Below, one piece after another: positions 63,167 through 64,000 of a stretch of DNA of 64,000 nucleotides; the stretch's first letter is position 1, and every line of letters begins with the position of its first letter. This DNA is from Monomorium pharaonis. Its lineage: Eukaryota; Arthropoda; Insecta; Hymenoptera; Formicidae. Below the pieces are notes generated by a model. That model had not been told where the DNA came from, ran no database searches, and saw nothing but the letters and a program-made list of their open reading frames with translations. A program made the position numbers and the translations under genes. The stretch covers positions 768,001 through 832,000 of the forward strand of contig NC_050474.1 in assembly GCF_013373865.1 (NCBI RefSeq), given 5' to 3'.

Positions 63167-64000
63167 AATGAGAACATTCGAAAAATATAGGGAGAGTACT
63201 TATTACATAATTGTCGCAATATGTTGTTCGGATTTTTTTTCCTTTTATAATTTTGCGTCATGTACGGCAGTTCTGAAAAGTTATAAATATATATATTTAT
63301 ATATAGATTTATCTATGTGTATAATTGAACTCTTATCTTCTACAAAATGATATAGTTGGTTGAAATGAATAGAGAAGGGTGATGGGGCCCTTACACTTTA
63401 CAAGTTGACTGTTCGATGCTCTCCCTTATCTATGCCCAAGCCTAAAGTGTAACAACCTCTCCGCATTATATTACGCGTTTACATAATATTATCGTTAATA
63501 ATAAAATGTTTCTTATCCCATAACTTTATACATACTATGTATAATTATTATGCAATATTAAAGTCACATATTATTCATCCATACTACTTGACGCGAGCGT
63601 TGCATTTTATCTTAATTCTTGTCTTTTTATCAAACAGGAGCACGAAGCAGCGTTTTACGTCTATTTTTCTTTTTTTTTAAGATTTCCACATTTTAGTACA
63701 CATTGAATGCCGAGAGATGTCCATTCATGTCTATTTACTTTATTCATTTGTCGTGTTACGTATGAATCCCTTAATTCTGCTTAATAAGCCTCGCGCTCCT
63801 GTGAAGACACTGCAATTACACATTTCGATTTCAGAAGAAGAACTCAATATATATCACACGCACAAGGTGAGAGACATTTCGTCGAACTACAAACATAAAT
63901 TTGATTTTAAATGTAAAAAAATCATCGCCTTCAAATTACCTTCCATTTTACACTATTTAAATATAATAGTTTTTTATCTTAAATAAGTTTTCGTTAAAAA
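63167..64000. other. Right edge, unresolved
   Basis: On the + strand a good acceptor (TTTTTATCAAACAG, near 63639) and a good donor (CACAAG|GTGAGA, 63867) suggest exons of a gene entering from or leaving to the right. The frame before the donor contains NKPRAPVKTLQLHISISEEE, which looks protein-like. I could not assemble a consistent model. Confidence 0.35.

Overview
This is nuclear DNA of an insect. It is AT-rich, with short GC/CpG-rich islands, small introns with GT-AG ends, many microsatellites and several palindromic miniature transposons. The general texture, the AREL1-type ligase and a Dorsal gene with two alternative C-termini fit a hymenopteran such as an ant or bee. The order is inference; I could not run a search. 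All gene models were assembled by hand from splice sites and reading phase, and the exon lists are given so they can be checked.

Layout. 1-24.3 kb has no gene I can name. It holds a CpG-rich promoter-like island (5.2-6.4 kb), two short candidate first coding exons on the + strand (6291-6315 and 21925-22039, both behind GA-rich leaders and both ending in phase 1), fold-back repeats, a repeated block at 10.1 and 13.2 kb, and a 10-bp-unit minisatellite (23.2-23.6 kb). 24.4-26.5 kb is a three-exon minus-strand gene for a secreted leucine-rich-repeat protein. 27.4-34.5 kb is a complete 14-exon plus-strand AREL1 orthologue (filamin-like region plus HECT E3 ubiquitin ligase); its catalytic cysteine codon is split by the last intron. 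36.0-46.1 kb is a minus-strand coiled-coil gene I do not recognise. It is head-to-head with the next gene across a CpG-rich shared promoter region.

47.6-58.7 kb is dorsal, an NF-kB/Rel transcription factor of the Toll pathway. Five shared exons and the start of exon 6 encode the Rel homology domain. Reading on through exon 6 gives a long, about 803-residue Dorsal-B/Dif-like protein. Using an internal donor in exon 6 joins five further exons carrying the RRKRQK nuclear signal and an acidic activation tail, about 573 residues. An 11-codon uORF ends 2 nt before the dorsal start. A minus-strand 53-codon reading frame with a clean splice acceptor lies inside the last large dorsal region.

58.9-64 kb has no complete gene. 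It holds a tandem duplication of about 0.8 kb of noncoding DNA, a textbook hAT-type MITE with an 8-bp target duplication, and a minus-strand terminal exon for a small membrane-protein segment. AREL1 and dorsal are both linked to cell death or immunity in other animals, but nothing in the sequence shows that they work together. The most useful leads are the dorsal isoform switch and uORF, the cluster of four AP-1-type sites in an intron of the coiled-coil gene, the nested frame in dorsal, and the tandem noncoding duplication.
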